Of a DNA stretch of 30,181 nucleotides, positions 7,106 to 15,738 are shown piece after piece. The position numbers were made by a program, and so were the translations under genes. The notes beneath the pieces were generated by a model, which worked only from the letters and a program-made list of their open reading frames with translations, did not search any database and was not told the DNA's origin. The DNA is taken from contig UQFC01000028.1 of the NCBI GenBank assembly GCA_900540335.1, positions 1 to 30,181 on the forward strand, written 5' to 3'. Source of the DNA: an uncultured Clostridium sp. GTDB lineage: Bacteria; Bacillota; Clostridia; Lachnospirales; Lachnospiraceae. Each line of letters opens with the position of its first letter. The stretch's first letter is position 1.

Positions 7106-10100
7106 TCATTTCTCTTCTGTTTCCGGGGACACAGGAACAGAAATCGCCCGGTTCAGGGCAAAGGAATAAATCAGTCGTTCCTTTACCGGCTTGCCTGTCA
7201 TCTGAGTCAGCGCCCGGCCGTAGTAATCCAGCTGCTCCCGATAATGACGGATCAGAACTTCCTCATTATCCGCCCGATCCGTTTTATAATCCATCAGAAC
7301 CAGACCGTCCGGCTCTTCAAAGTATGCGTCAATAATACCCTGAATCAAAACCAGCTCGTCAGAATCGCCGGCTCCCATTTCCCTGGCCGGAATTCCTATA
7401 ATAAACTGCTGCTCCCTGTGAAGCCTTCCCTCTGCCAGAGCGCAGGACATTCTTTTTCCCAGGGGAGACTGAAGAAAACGCCAGATCGCCCGGCTGTCTA
7501 TCAGGGAACGATTTTCTTTTGTATATCGTTGTTCCTCCACCATCTGCTTCAGACATGCTTCTGTCTCCTCCCGGCTGGTAATACGATCCAGGGGAAGCAG
7601 CTCCATAGCCCGGTGATAGGCGGTTCCCTTTACGGCTCCTCCTTTTCCGCGCCTCTGTGTCTCTGCCGTCTTTTTTTCCTGCTCCTCTTCCTTTCTGTCA
7701 TCCAAAGCCTCTGTCTGAACGCTTTCTGATTCATCCGTCAGCTGCCCCTGCTTTTTTAATTCTGAAACAGACATTTTCGTATGAAGCAGAATGTCCGCCT
7801 CGTAGGGATACTCATAGGACAGATGCTTCTCCAGCATCTCTCTCCAGTCCTTCTCGTATACCTCCTCCGGATCCAGAGTCTTCAAAAATTCTCTGGAGGC
7901 CCTGGTCTTCACCTGACGTTTCAATTCCTCTCCCACTATCTGCTGCAGGGGAATCTCCTCCAGCAGGATTCTGACTCCTGTGCTTCCCAGACTCATGAGA
8001 AGCCAGTCCAGATAAGAGCCGGCTCCCGCAAGAACTGTGTAGGGAATCTGTCCGTCCGCCTCTGGAACGATTCTGTATTTCTCCAGCTTCTTTTCCAGAT
8101 TCCTATCGGTTCCCGTCATAATCAGCTGTTCCTTTGCCCTGGTCATTGCCACGTAAAGTACCCGCAGTTCTTCTCCCAGATTATCCAGCTCCATTTTACG
8201 GCGCAGTACATTTTTCTTTAAGGTTGCGCTTTTCAGACGGTTTTCCAGATCCAGATAATCTGTGGCAATTCCAAGCTCCGGATCAATCAGAAGACGGCTG
8301 TAGGTGTCCTGACGATTGAATTTTTTCCCCATTCCTGCAAGAAACACAACCGGAAACTCCAGTCCCTTGCTTTTGTGAATACTCATAATCCGGACCGTAT
8401 TTTCTTCTTCTCCTACAACAGAAGCCTCTCCAAAGTCAGAATGATATTTCTTGAGATTTTCAATGTACCGGATAAAATGAAACAGCCCCTTATAGCTGGT
8501 ATTTTCGTACTCGACAGCCTTTTCTACCAGCATGTCAAGATTGGCTCTTCTTGTTTCTCCTGCTGCCATGGCAGATACCATCCTGTAATATCCGGTATCC
8601 TCATACACCTGGTAAATCAATTCATGTATCGGCAGATATACGCTCTGCCGGCGCAGCTTTTGCAGAAGAGTCTGAAACCGAATCAGCTTTTGCGTCAGCT
8701 CATCGCCCTGTGATTCTGCCAGCTCTGTCCATGCGCGGACAGCGCCGTAAATTCCCCTGTCCTGTCCTTTTGGAAGAAGTCTTTTATACCAGCCCATCAG
8801 CCGGGCCAGCTCCTCGTCTGTGATTCCTCCCATAGGCGATTTTAATGCTGCTGCCAGAGGAATATCCTGCATGGGATTGTCAATCACCGACAGCATACTG
8901 AGAACCGTTTCCACTTCAACCGTAGTAAAATATCCGGTTCGCGACTCTGCATAGGCGGGGATTCCTTCATTTAAGAGAACGGAAAGAAATGTCTCCGTCC
9001 ATCCTGTTGTGCTTCTCAGCAAAATCACCATATCCCGGTACTGGGCAGTCCGGTATTTTCCAGATTTCTTGTCCCAGACAGCCATCCCCTTTTCCGGATC
9101 GGTCATTGCGCGAATCTCTGCTGCAATCATCTTTCCTTCAATTTCTCTGGCCGTATAGTCAGCGGCCTCTTCCTCCATCTGATCCAGGGCTCCCTGACCG
9201 GTATCTGTCACCAAAAGCCGAGGCAGGCCCGCACTCATCCGGAAGGCAGGGGAGTCTGACGCTTCCTCTTCTTCCTGCACAGAAGGAACCGGCTGAAAGA
9301 CTGCCCCCGGATGCAGAGCCGCATCCTCTGTATACCGGATATTTCCCAGGTTTTCCGTCATAATCCGGAAAAATACATCATTCACTCCGGAAAGCACCTG
9401 TTCCCTGCTTCTGAAATTCTGATGCAGCTCAATTTTTTTCGTTTTTCCCTCTCCGGCCTCATAAGGCTCATAAGTATTATATTTTTCCAGAAACAGCTCC
9501 GGTCTGGCAAGCCGGAACTTGTAAATGCTCTGCTTCACATCTCCTACCATAAAAACATTGTACTGGCCAAACCGTTCCCTGGACACCGCCTGCAAAAGAG
9601 CTTCCTGTACCAGATTGCTGTCCTGGTATTCATCTACCAGAACCTCTTCAAACTGACTGCTCAGCTCATCAGCCGCCTCTGTATACACGATTCTTCCCTC
9701 TTCCCGTCGAATCAGAACCTTCAAAGCCTGATGCTCCAGATCATTAAAATCCACCAGATTTCTGTCTCTTTTTTTCTCCTGGAAGCGCCGGTCAAAATCC
9801 TCTGCCAGATCCAGAAGCACCTCGATGGCCTCTCCTGTTTTCTTCATATCGGCAAACATCTCTTCCGGAGACGCAAAACAGTAAAGCTCTTTCATTTTTC
9901 CTACTGCTTTTTTGACCCGGTCACGACAGCCGGTAAGATATGTCTTTTTTTCCGGATCCGCCTCTTTGCTCCGCACTGCGGCCAGCCGCTCCCAGGAAAT
10001 TGCAGAAAGCTTCCCGTACAGCATTTCAAAATCCTCTGCCCCGGCTGCCGCCTCCATCTGACAGATATCGGAAGACAGCATGGGAATATAAGCCTGGAAG

Positions 10101-10828
10101 CATTCGTCCTCCCGGCACAGCTCCAGACATTCTCTCTCCTGTGCAATCAGCTCCTTCAGCTGTTTTTTCACGTCCTCCATCAGAAAGGCCATCCAGGGCA
10201 GGGACGGCTTTTCCTCCTCAGAAAGCTCCCTTCTGCACTGTTCCAGCCATTGCTCCGGATAAGGATTGCTCTGGGCATACTGGTACACCTGCATAATATA
10301 ATCTTCAATGCCTGCATCGCTCTTTCCCTGCCCGAAGGTTTCCACAAAACGGATAAAACGTTCGCTTCCCTCCCGGTATGCATCCTCGATCAGTTCCGCC
10401 ATCACATCTGCCCGGAGAAGAAGCATTTCTCCCTCGTCTCCAATGCGGAAGGAGGGATCCAGATCCAGCATATTAAAATGTTCCCGGATAATATTCAGAC
10501 AAAAACTGTCAATGGTTGTAATCTTTGCGTGATGGACCAGAGCCGACTGCACCTGCAGATGCTGGTTGTGCGGATCCTCCAGAAGGCGGGCTTCTATGGC
10601 CTCGCCAATCCGTTCCCTCATTTCAGCCGCAGCTGCATTGGTAAAGGTCATCACCAGAAGCCGGTCAATATCAAGGGGATTTTCTCCTTCCGTTACCATC
10701 CGGATAATCCGTTCTACCAGCACAGCCGTCTTTCCGCTTCCGGCCGCGGCGCTGACTAAAAGATGGCATCCTCTGCTTTCAATGACCTGCTGCTGTTCTT
10801 TTGTCCAGTTTACTGCTGTTTTTGACAT
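7106..10828 (-). CDS. addA: ATP-dependent helicase/nuclease subunit A
   Basis: This 1240-residue protein is AddA, the helicase-nuclease subunit of AddAB, which processes double-strand breaks for recombination. The UvrD-like Walker A is SAAAGSGKTAVLVERI near residue 27, the DEYQDSNLVQ motif is the Walker B region, and VMGDVKQSIYKFRLA is motif III-like. The RecB-type nuclease motif is LVLMDYKTDRA, about 65 residues from the C terminus. A Glu/Lys-rich linker precedes the nuclease domain. The ATG at 10828 is chosen because GGGAGGAAAT precedes it; the open frame extends to 10867. It overlaps the end of addB by 19 bases, which points to translational coupling. No obvious terminator follows it. Confidence 0.97.
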   Translation of the reverse strand: MSKTAVNWTKEQQQVIESRGCHLLVSAAAGSGKTAVLVERIIRMVTEGENPLDIDRLLVMTFTNAAAAEMRERIGEAIEARLLEDPHNQHLQVQSALVHHAKITTIDSFCLNIIREHFNMLDLDPSFRIGDEGEMLLLRADVMAELIEDAYREGSERFIRFVETFGQGKSDAGIEDYIMQVYQYAQSNPYPEQWLEQCRRELSEEEKPSLPWMAFLMEDVKKQLKELIAQERECLELCREDECFQAYIPMLSSDICQMEAAAGAEDFEMLYGKLSAISWERLAAVRSKEADPEKKTYLTGCRDRVKKAVGKMKELYCFASPEEMFADMKKTGEAIEVLLDLAEDFDRRFQEKKRDRNLVDFNDLEHQALKVLIRREEGRIVYTEAADELSSQFEEVLVDEYQDSNLVQEALLQAVSRERFGQYNVFMVGDVKQSIYKFRLARPELFLEKYNTYEPYEAGEGKTKKIELHQNFRSREQVLSGVNDVFFRIMTENLGNIRYTEDAALHPGAVFQPVPSVQEEEEASDSPAFRMSAGLPRLLVTDTGQGALDQMEEEAADYTAREIEGKMIAAEIRAMTDPEKGMAVWDKKSGKYRTAQYRDMVILLRSTTGWTETFLSVLLNEGIPAYAESRTGYFTTVEVETVLSMLSVIDNPMQDIPLAAALKSPMGGITDEELARLMGWYKRLLPKGQDRGIYGAVRAWTELAESQGDELTQKLIRFQTLLQKLRRQSVYLPIHELIYQVYEDTGYYRMVSAMAAGETRRANLDMLVEKAVEYENTSYKGLFHFIRYIENLKKYHSDFGEASVVGEEENTVRIMSIHKSKGLEFPVVFLAGMGKKFNRQDTYSRLLIDPELGIATDYLDLENRLKSATLKKNVLRRKMELDNLGEELRVLYVAMTRAKEQLIMTGTDRNLEKKLEKYRIVPEADGQIPYTVLAGAGSYLDWLLMSLGSTGVRILLEEIPLQQIVGEELKRQVKTRASREFLKTLDPEEVYEKDWREMLEKHLSYEYPYEADILLHTKMSVSELKKQGQLTDESESVQTEALDDRKEEEQEKKTAETQRRGKGGAVKGTAYHRAMELLPLDRITSREETEACLKQMVEEQRYTKENRSLIDSRAIWRFLQSPLGKRMSCALAEGRLHREQQFIIGIPAREMGAGDSDELVLIQGIIDAYFEEPDGLVLMDYKTDRADNEEVLIRHYREQLDYYGRALTQMTGKPVKERLIYSFALNRAISVPVSPETEEK

Positions 10829-13800
10829 ATTTCCTCCCAGATTTCCTCTGTCTTTTTGTTTCTCCATTTCCGGTAGTCATAGCCGGAGGTTTTTTTATCA
10901 AAGCCGCATACCGGGTGGTAGGGACAGTAATCACAGGCTGTTCTTGAACCGTATTTGTATGGCTCCCGGCCGATTTCTCCCTCCAGAATCTCTTTTCCCG
11001 CTGTTTTCAGCTTTTCTCTGACAAATTTCTGCAGATACCGGAATCGTTCTCTGTTTGCTACAGAAGATTTTGACTCTACCACAGCCTCATCCTTTAAAAC
11101 CACAGGAATCACATCCGATTCTTTTTCAATGGTATGATCCAGATGACGGACCACCTCCAGCTCACTGTTAACCAGTCCGTTCATCCGCAGTTTTCTCAGA
11201 ATTTCCGCCTCAATATCCTCCGGTTTTTGTTTTCCTTCCTTTTGGATCACCGGATCTGCAATATTATAATAGAGGATTCCCGCAGGAACCGCCTCCTGCC
11301 CGGGGTAACGCCTCTCTGTCATTTCCAGCACAGCATCCATATAAACCACCAACTGAAGCTGAAGTCCGTAATAAAGCGCCAGCAAATCAAAGGAGGTGCT
11401 TCCTGATTTATAATCTATGATCTTGACATAAACCTGTTTTTCCTCCTCGCAAAGATCCAGACGGTCAATCCGTCCCCGGAGATGAAGGGCCTCATCCTTT
11501 GAAAGAGCAATTTTCATGGCCTCTAAATTATCCGCTGCTGAAAAGGACACCTCAAACCCTGCAGGAACAAAATCTCCCTTCTGTATCTGCTGCTGAAGCG
11601 CCCAGACCGTTCGCTGGGTAATATGTTCAACCCTTCTGGCAAGATAGGCATTGCGGGAAGAGCTGTTTAATATGGTGTTTCCATAATCCGCTGTCACCTG
11701 TTCTACGCAGCGGTGAACCAGCCCCCTCCGGACAGAATCCTCCATCGTTTTCCAGTCCAGTCCCTCCTCTCCTGCTGTTTTAAAGCAGAGATCAATCGAC
11801 TGATGAAAAAGATTTCCCAAATCTGATGAGGCCAGCTCATACCGCTGACGTTCTTCCAGCTCCAGTCCGTATTTCAGAAAATGGGCATAAGCGCAGGCGG
11901 CATACTGTTCCAGTCTCGTCACACTTCCGCTGAGAACCGTGCCGTAAAGGGCTCTGGCGACTGCACGGCCGATTCCCTGATTTTCATACACATGGAACGC
12001 TGCCTCCAAAAGCTTTTCTGTCTCCTTCCCGTATTCTCCGGAACAGGAAAACCACCGGTAAAGCTCTAAAAACTGCTTCTCTTTCCGCTCTTCCTCCGGA
12101 AACTCTCCGTCCCTAAACTGTCCCAGACCTTCAATCAGCTGTCTCAGCGCCTCTTCCACCGAATAAATCTGCTGATTCTCCAGCAGCTCCCTGCAGGATT
12201 TCCAGGAAAGCCCCGGATACATTTTTCTCAGTTCTCCAATCAGGAAAGAAGGCCTTCTTCCCTTTCCGTCACTTCCTGTTCCGGAAAAAGACACAATCAG
12301 CCGATTTACAGGCTTTGTCATCAAAAGGTACAGATAAAACCTCTGCTGGAAACTGTCCTCTCTTGCTGTAGGCGCCAGCTCCAGCTGGTGACTGGCAAAA
12401 AATTCTCTTTCCCGGTCAGAAAGCAGACTCTTTCCCTCCTTGCGGGACGGTACAATTCCATCATTCACACCCACAAAGAAGAGAACCTTAATGTGAGCCA
12501 GCCTGGTTCTTGTAATATCTCCCACAACCACCCGATCCACAGTTGCCGGAATCACGCCCACAGTAATTTCCCGAAAGCCTGCATCCAGAATCTCCATAAA
12601 TTCCTTTCTGCCTGCAGTCTCCTCGCCCAGAAGATCGGAAAGCCTCTCTAAAAGCTCCATCACCAGTTCATATACCTGGCTGTATTCTCCGGCAAGACGG
12701 TATTCCTTCTCCTTCGTAAAGGATTCCGAAAACTCCTCCAACCGTTCCTCTGCCTGATAGTTCTCCAACAGCTCCTTCACTCCGTCAATCATATCCCGGA
12801 CGGTCATGTTTTCCTTCCGAAATGCCTCCTGCAGTGTCAGCAGGGGAGCCATCACCCTGTCCTTAAATGCATTCAGCTCTGTCAGATTGATTTCTCCCCC
12901 TCCCCGGAAGGTTCTGTCCCATTCCTGTCTCCAGCGTTTTCCTCCGCGGATTCCCAAGGCAATCACATAGTTTTCCAGCCGGTCCACCATTTCTCTTTCC
13001 TCACAGACCAGACCGGAACGGAGAAAACGGAACACAGTCTCATAAGAGAAATCGCGGCGTACCACATCCAGGGCAGAGCGGATCATCTCTACCAGAGGAT
13101 TATCCAGAATATTTTTTTTATCGTCCATAAAATAAGGAATCTCATTCTGCTCAAACTGATGGACAATTTCTTTTCCGTATCCGGGCAGATCTCCGGTAAT
13201 CACTGCAATGTCCCGGTAGCGCATTCCTTCCTCCTGCTGAAGCTGCCAGATTCTGTGAATCACTGCAGCAATCTCCTCCGGAGGATTAGAGGCCTGATAA
13301 ATCTCCAATGCCCCTGTCTGCTCTCCCTGATAAGGCGCTCTTCCATACCGGAGCAGGTTTTTCTCCAGAAAATCCAGCTCCTCCGGAACCGGGAAATTCT
13401 TTCCCCTGGTTACCCACCGATCCGGAAGTTTTTTTACCTGGTTTTTCTCTGCCAGCTTAGAAAGCCGGACTGCCATCTGGCGGCTCATAAAAAACAGATT
13501 CTGCATTCCCATGGAGCCATACAGATCGACCTCCGGATCTGCAGTGACTGTCACAATCACCTGCTTTGCGTAAGCCATAAACAGCTCTGCAAGGCGATAC
13601 TGAACCGGAGTAAATCCCGTATATCCATCCAGCGCAATCACACTGTCCTTAATCAGCTGTGACCGGGGCAGAACCCGGCACAGAACCTCCAGCACCTCCT
13701 CAGTTGTCACATAATGACCTGCAATAAATTCACGAAAGCCTTCAAATACAAGAGCGAAGTCCTCCAGCTTATGCTTCAGAAGCGGTGTTTTTGCAGCCGC

Positions 13801-14229
13801 CGCCATCTCTCTTAACTGATCCGGTCCGATGCCGTACTGGTAGAATTCCGACAGCATGGATTTCAGCTGACTGACAAATCCGGCCTGATTTAAATGCCCC
13901 CGGAACAAAACCAGCTGTCTGCTTTTTTCTGCCGCAACCTTCCGAAGCACCATGGATTTTCCCATATCATCCAGAATCTGAAGATTTTCCACAGCCAGCT
14001 CCTCAAAAATACGATAAGCCAGCCGCTGAAAGCTTACTACGTCAATATTCATCGTTCCATGCGCCGGATGTCTGGCGACTACATCCTTCTGCGCCTGCAT
14101 GGTAAACTGCTCCGGCACCAGCACATAATACTGCTGCCGTGGATTTTTTATGGACGCCTGAATCACCGCGTCATATAAACAGGTGGTTTTTCCGGAACCG
14201 GAACCACCCAGAATCAACTGTAATGACAT
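10810..14229 (-). CDS. addB: ATP-dependent nuclease subunit B
   Basis: This 1139-residue protein is AddB, partner of AddA. Walker A is at residues 8-15 (GGSGSGKT). The C-terminal nuclease has KIIDYKSGSTSF. The 4Fe-4S cluster ligands are visible: one Cys in AACAYAHFLKYG, and about 320 residues later the CDYCPYHPVC set. The frame is open up to 14427, but the ATG at 14229 gives the family's start and AAAGGAG at 7 bases; the nearby ATG at 14235 would place the site too close. It is the first gene of the addB-addA operon and is divergent from the gene at 14317. Confidence 0.97.
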   Translation of the reverse strand: MSLQLILGGSGSGKTTCLYDAVIQASIKNPRQQYYVLVPEQFTMQAQKDVVARHPAHGTMNIDVVSFQRLAYRIFEELAVENLQILDDMGKSMVLRKVAAEKSRQLVLFRGHLNQAGFVSQLKSMLSEFYQYGIGPDQLREMAAAAKTPLLKHKLEDFALVFEGFREFIAGHYVTTEEVLEVLCRVLPRSQLIKDSVIALDGYTGFTPVQYRLAELFMAYAKQVIVTVTADPEVDLYGSMGMQNLFFMSRQMAVRLSKLAEKNQVKKLPDRWVTRGKNFPVPEELDFLEKNLLRYGRAPYQGEQTGALEIYQASNPPEEIAAVIHRIWQLQQEEGMRYRDIAVITGDLPGYGKEIVHQFEQNEIPYFMDDKKNILDNPLVEMIRSALDVVRRDFSYETVFRFLRSGLVCEEREMVDRLENYVIALGIRGGKRWRQEWDRTFRGGGEINLTELNAFKDRVMAPLLTLQEAFRKENMTVRDMIDGVKELLENYQAEERLEEFSESFTKEKEYRLAGEYSQVYELVMELLERLSDLLGEETAGRKEFMEILDAGFREITVGVIPATVDRVVVGDITRTRLAHIKVLFFVGVNDGIVPSRKEGKSLLSDREREFFASHQLELAPTAREDSFQQRFYLYLLMTKPVNRLIVSFSGTGSDGKGRRPSFLIGELRKMYPGLSWKSCRELLENQQIYSVEEALRQLIEGLGQFRDGEFPEEERKEKQFLELYRWFSCSGEYGKETEKLLEAAFHVYENQGIGRAVARALYGTVLSGSVTRLEQYAACAYAHFLKYGLELEERQRYELASSDLGNLFHQSIDLCFKTAGEEGLDWKTMEDSVRRGLVHRCVEQVTADYGNTILNSSSRNAYLARRVEHITQRTVWALQQQIQKGDFVPAGFEVSFSAADNLEAMKIALSKDEALHLRGRIDRLDLCEEEKQVYVKIIDYKSGSTSFDLLALYYGLQLQLVVYMDAVLEMTERRYPGQEAVPAGILYYNIADPVIQKEGKQKPEDIEAEILRKLRMNGLVNSELEVVRHLDHTIEKESDVIPVVLKDEAVVESKSSVANRERFRYLQKFVREKLKTAGKEILEGEIGREPYKYGSRTACDYCPYHPVCGFDKKTSGYDYRKWRNKKTEEIWEEICQKQQ

Positions 14230-14254
14230 TTTCATGCTCCTTTCTCTGCACTTC

Positions 14255-14263
14255 AGTATAGCA
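14255..14263 (-). promoter_or_regulatory. Extended -10 promoter for addBA
   Basis: Minus-strand TGCTATACT matches the extended -10 consensus TGnTATAAT at all but one position. It lies 25 bases before the addB start, giving a leader of about 20 bases. No good -35 box is seen. Confidence 0.45.
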
Positions 14264-14316
14264 TAAAAAGCTCTGCCGGAGAATAGACTATACCAAACAT
14301 ACCGGGAGGTCTCCCC

Positions 14317-14754
14317 ATGAGTTCCAAAACGAAAATTGTCGTCCTGCGAATGAAAGAAATCATATATACTGCTATTTTTATCGGCTTCGGCATTCTTCTG
14401 GTCATGCTGCTTTTTATTATGTTTCATCCCAAAAAAGAGAATTCCTCTGACTCTGCAAGCACGGCTTCCTACATACCCGGAGTCTACGCTTCTTCCTTAA
14501 CCCTCGGCTCCCAGGAAATCAATGTGGAGGTAACTGTAGACCAGGATCAAATCCGTTCTGTCTCCATGGTTCCTTTAAGCGATTCCGTAGAAACCATGTT
14601 TCCTCTGGTTCAGCCCTCTCTGGAGCATCTGACCGGCCAGATCTGCAGCTCCCAGTCTCTGGAAAACCTGTCTTATCCGGAAGAAACCCGCTATACTTCC
14701 CAGGTTTTAATCAGAGCCATTGAGTCTGCCCTTGAAAAAGCCCGTGTAAAATGA
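14317..14754 (+). CDS. Membrane-anchored FMN-binding-like domain protein
   Basis: This 145-residue protein has a short N terminus, one membrane segment at about residues 15-36, then an outside domain. The domain begins YIPGVYASSLTLGSQEINVE and ends with RYTSQVLIRAIESALEKA. This layout recalls FMN_bind domains, which end in SGATxTS followed by an Ala-rich helix. The SGAT part is replaced by ETRYTS, so covalent flavin attachment through the usual Thr is doubtful. The ATG at 14317 has GGGAGG 7 bases upstream. It is divergent from addB and 42 bases ahead of the hydrolase gene, so the two plus-strand genes are probably one unit. The function is unknown. Confidence 0.7.
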   Translation: MSSKTKIVVLRMKEIIYTAIFIGFGILLVMLLFIMFHPKKENSSDSASTASYIPGVYASSLTLGSQEINVEVTVDQDQIRSVSMVPLSDSVETMFPLVQPSLEHLTGQICSSQSLENLSYPEETRYTSQVLIRAIESALEKARVK

Positions 14755-14796
14755 TATAACGAAACTATTCACAACACATACAAAGGAGATTATCAT

Positions 14797-15645
14797 ATGT
14801 ACCAGTACAGCACGGCCAGAACAAATCTGATTTCCGCTGCAGGCACCCGTTTTGTCTGGCGGGAGGCAGGAGCCGAACACGAAGGGATCCCTGTTGTGTG
14901 CTTCAGCTATCTGATGAGCACCATGGATGACTGGGATCCTGCTGTTATAGACGGTCTTTCCCGCCGGTTCCACGTTTATCTTTTTGATAACCGGGGAGTA
15001 GGAAGAAGCGAAGGACAGACACCTTCCTCTATCGAAGAAATGGCAGAGGATGCTTTTCATTTCCTCCGGGCCATGGGACTCTCCCGCATTTTTCTTCTGG
15101 GATTTTCCATGGGAGGAATGGTTGCCCAGGCATTTACCGCCGCCCATCCGGAGATGGTAGAGCGGCTGATCCTGGTGGGAACCGGCCCGTCCGGCACTGT
15201 TTTCCGCGATTCCTATACCATCCCTTTAAAGGAAACCACTGCCAAAGCCATTCTCCGTCACCGGGATCCCAAATATTATTTTCTCTTCGAGTCCACACCG
15301 GAAGGCAAAAAACAGGCAGCTGCATTTTTAGACCGCCTTCACACCCGCAAAAAGGATCGAGACATGAAAATCAGGCTGACCAGTCCTGTTTTAAAGGCAC
15401 AGATCCAGGCGATTCGCTCCTGGTTTGGATTCCGCTCCGTAGATCCCTCTGTGATTTCCTGTCCCGTCTTGATTGTAGCAGGAGAACATGATGGAATGAT
15501 TGCTGTTTCCTGTTCCCATGAGCTGAACCGTCTGATTCCGGACTCCCGGCTTCTTATTTATGAACACTGCGGCCACGGAGCTCTCTTTCAGTGCCACGAG
15601 AGATTTACTGCTGATGTCATTTCTTTTCTTGATGAAAAAGAATAA
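14797..15645 (+). CDS. Alpha/beta hydrolase
   Basis: This 282-residue protein has the alpha/beta hydrolase fold without a signal peptide. The nucleophile elbow is LGFSMGGMVAQ, the acid is in VAGEHDGMI, and the His is in EHCGHGALF. The segment FDNRGVGRSEGQTP is typical of a family of small-molecule esterases and peroxidase-like hydrolases. An AAAGGAGA site precedes the ATG. The substrate cannot be told from sequence. It follows the membrane protein gene and ends ahead of a bidirectional terminator. Confidence 0.88.
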   Translation: MYQYSTARTNLISAAGTRFVWREAGAEHEGIPVVCFSYLMSTMDDWDPAVIDGLSRRFHVYLFDNRGVGRSEGQTPSSIEEMAEDAFHFLRAMGLSRIFLLGFSMGGMVAQAFTAAHPEMVERLILVGTGPSGTVFRDSYTIPLKETTAKAILRHRDPKYYFLFESTPEGKKQAAAFLDRLHTRKKDRDMKIRLTSPVLKAQIQAIRSWFGFRSVDPSVISCPVLIVAGEHDGMIAVSCSHELNRLIPDSRLLIYEHCGHGALFQCHERFTADVISFLDEKE

Positions 15646-15672
15646 TTCCCCCAATTTTCCATGACGCAAAAA

Positions 15673-15710
15673 GGCTGCGGTCCTGTGTTTTCACGCACAG
15701 TGCCGCAGCC
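15673..15710. terminator. Bidirectional terminator between the hydrolase gene and ftsH
   Basis: A 15-bp near-perfect stem (GGCTGCGG...CCGCAGCC) with an 8-base loop lies between two convergent genes. On the minus strand it is followed by TTTTT, which suits ftsH. On the plus strand it is followed by a looser T-rich run. Confidence 0.8.
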
Positions 15711-15738
15711 CTTTCTCATTCTTTTATTCAGCTGAAAT

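Noticed and set aside
9311..10759. A 482-codon plus-strand open frame
   Set aside because: It lies antisense inside addA, whose protein is clearly functional; the translation has no recognisable motif.
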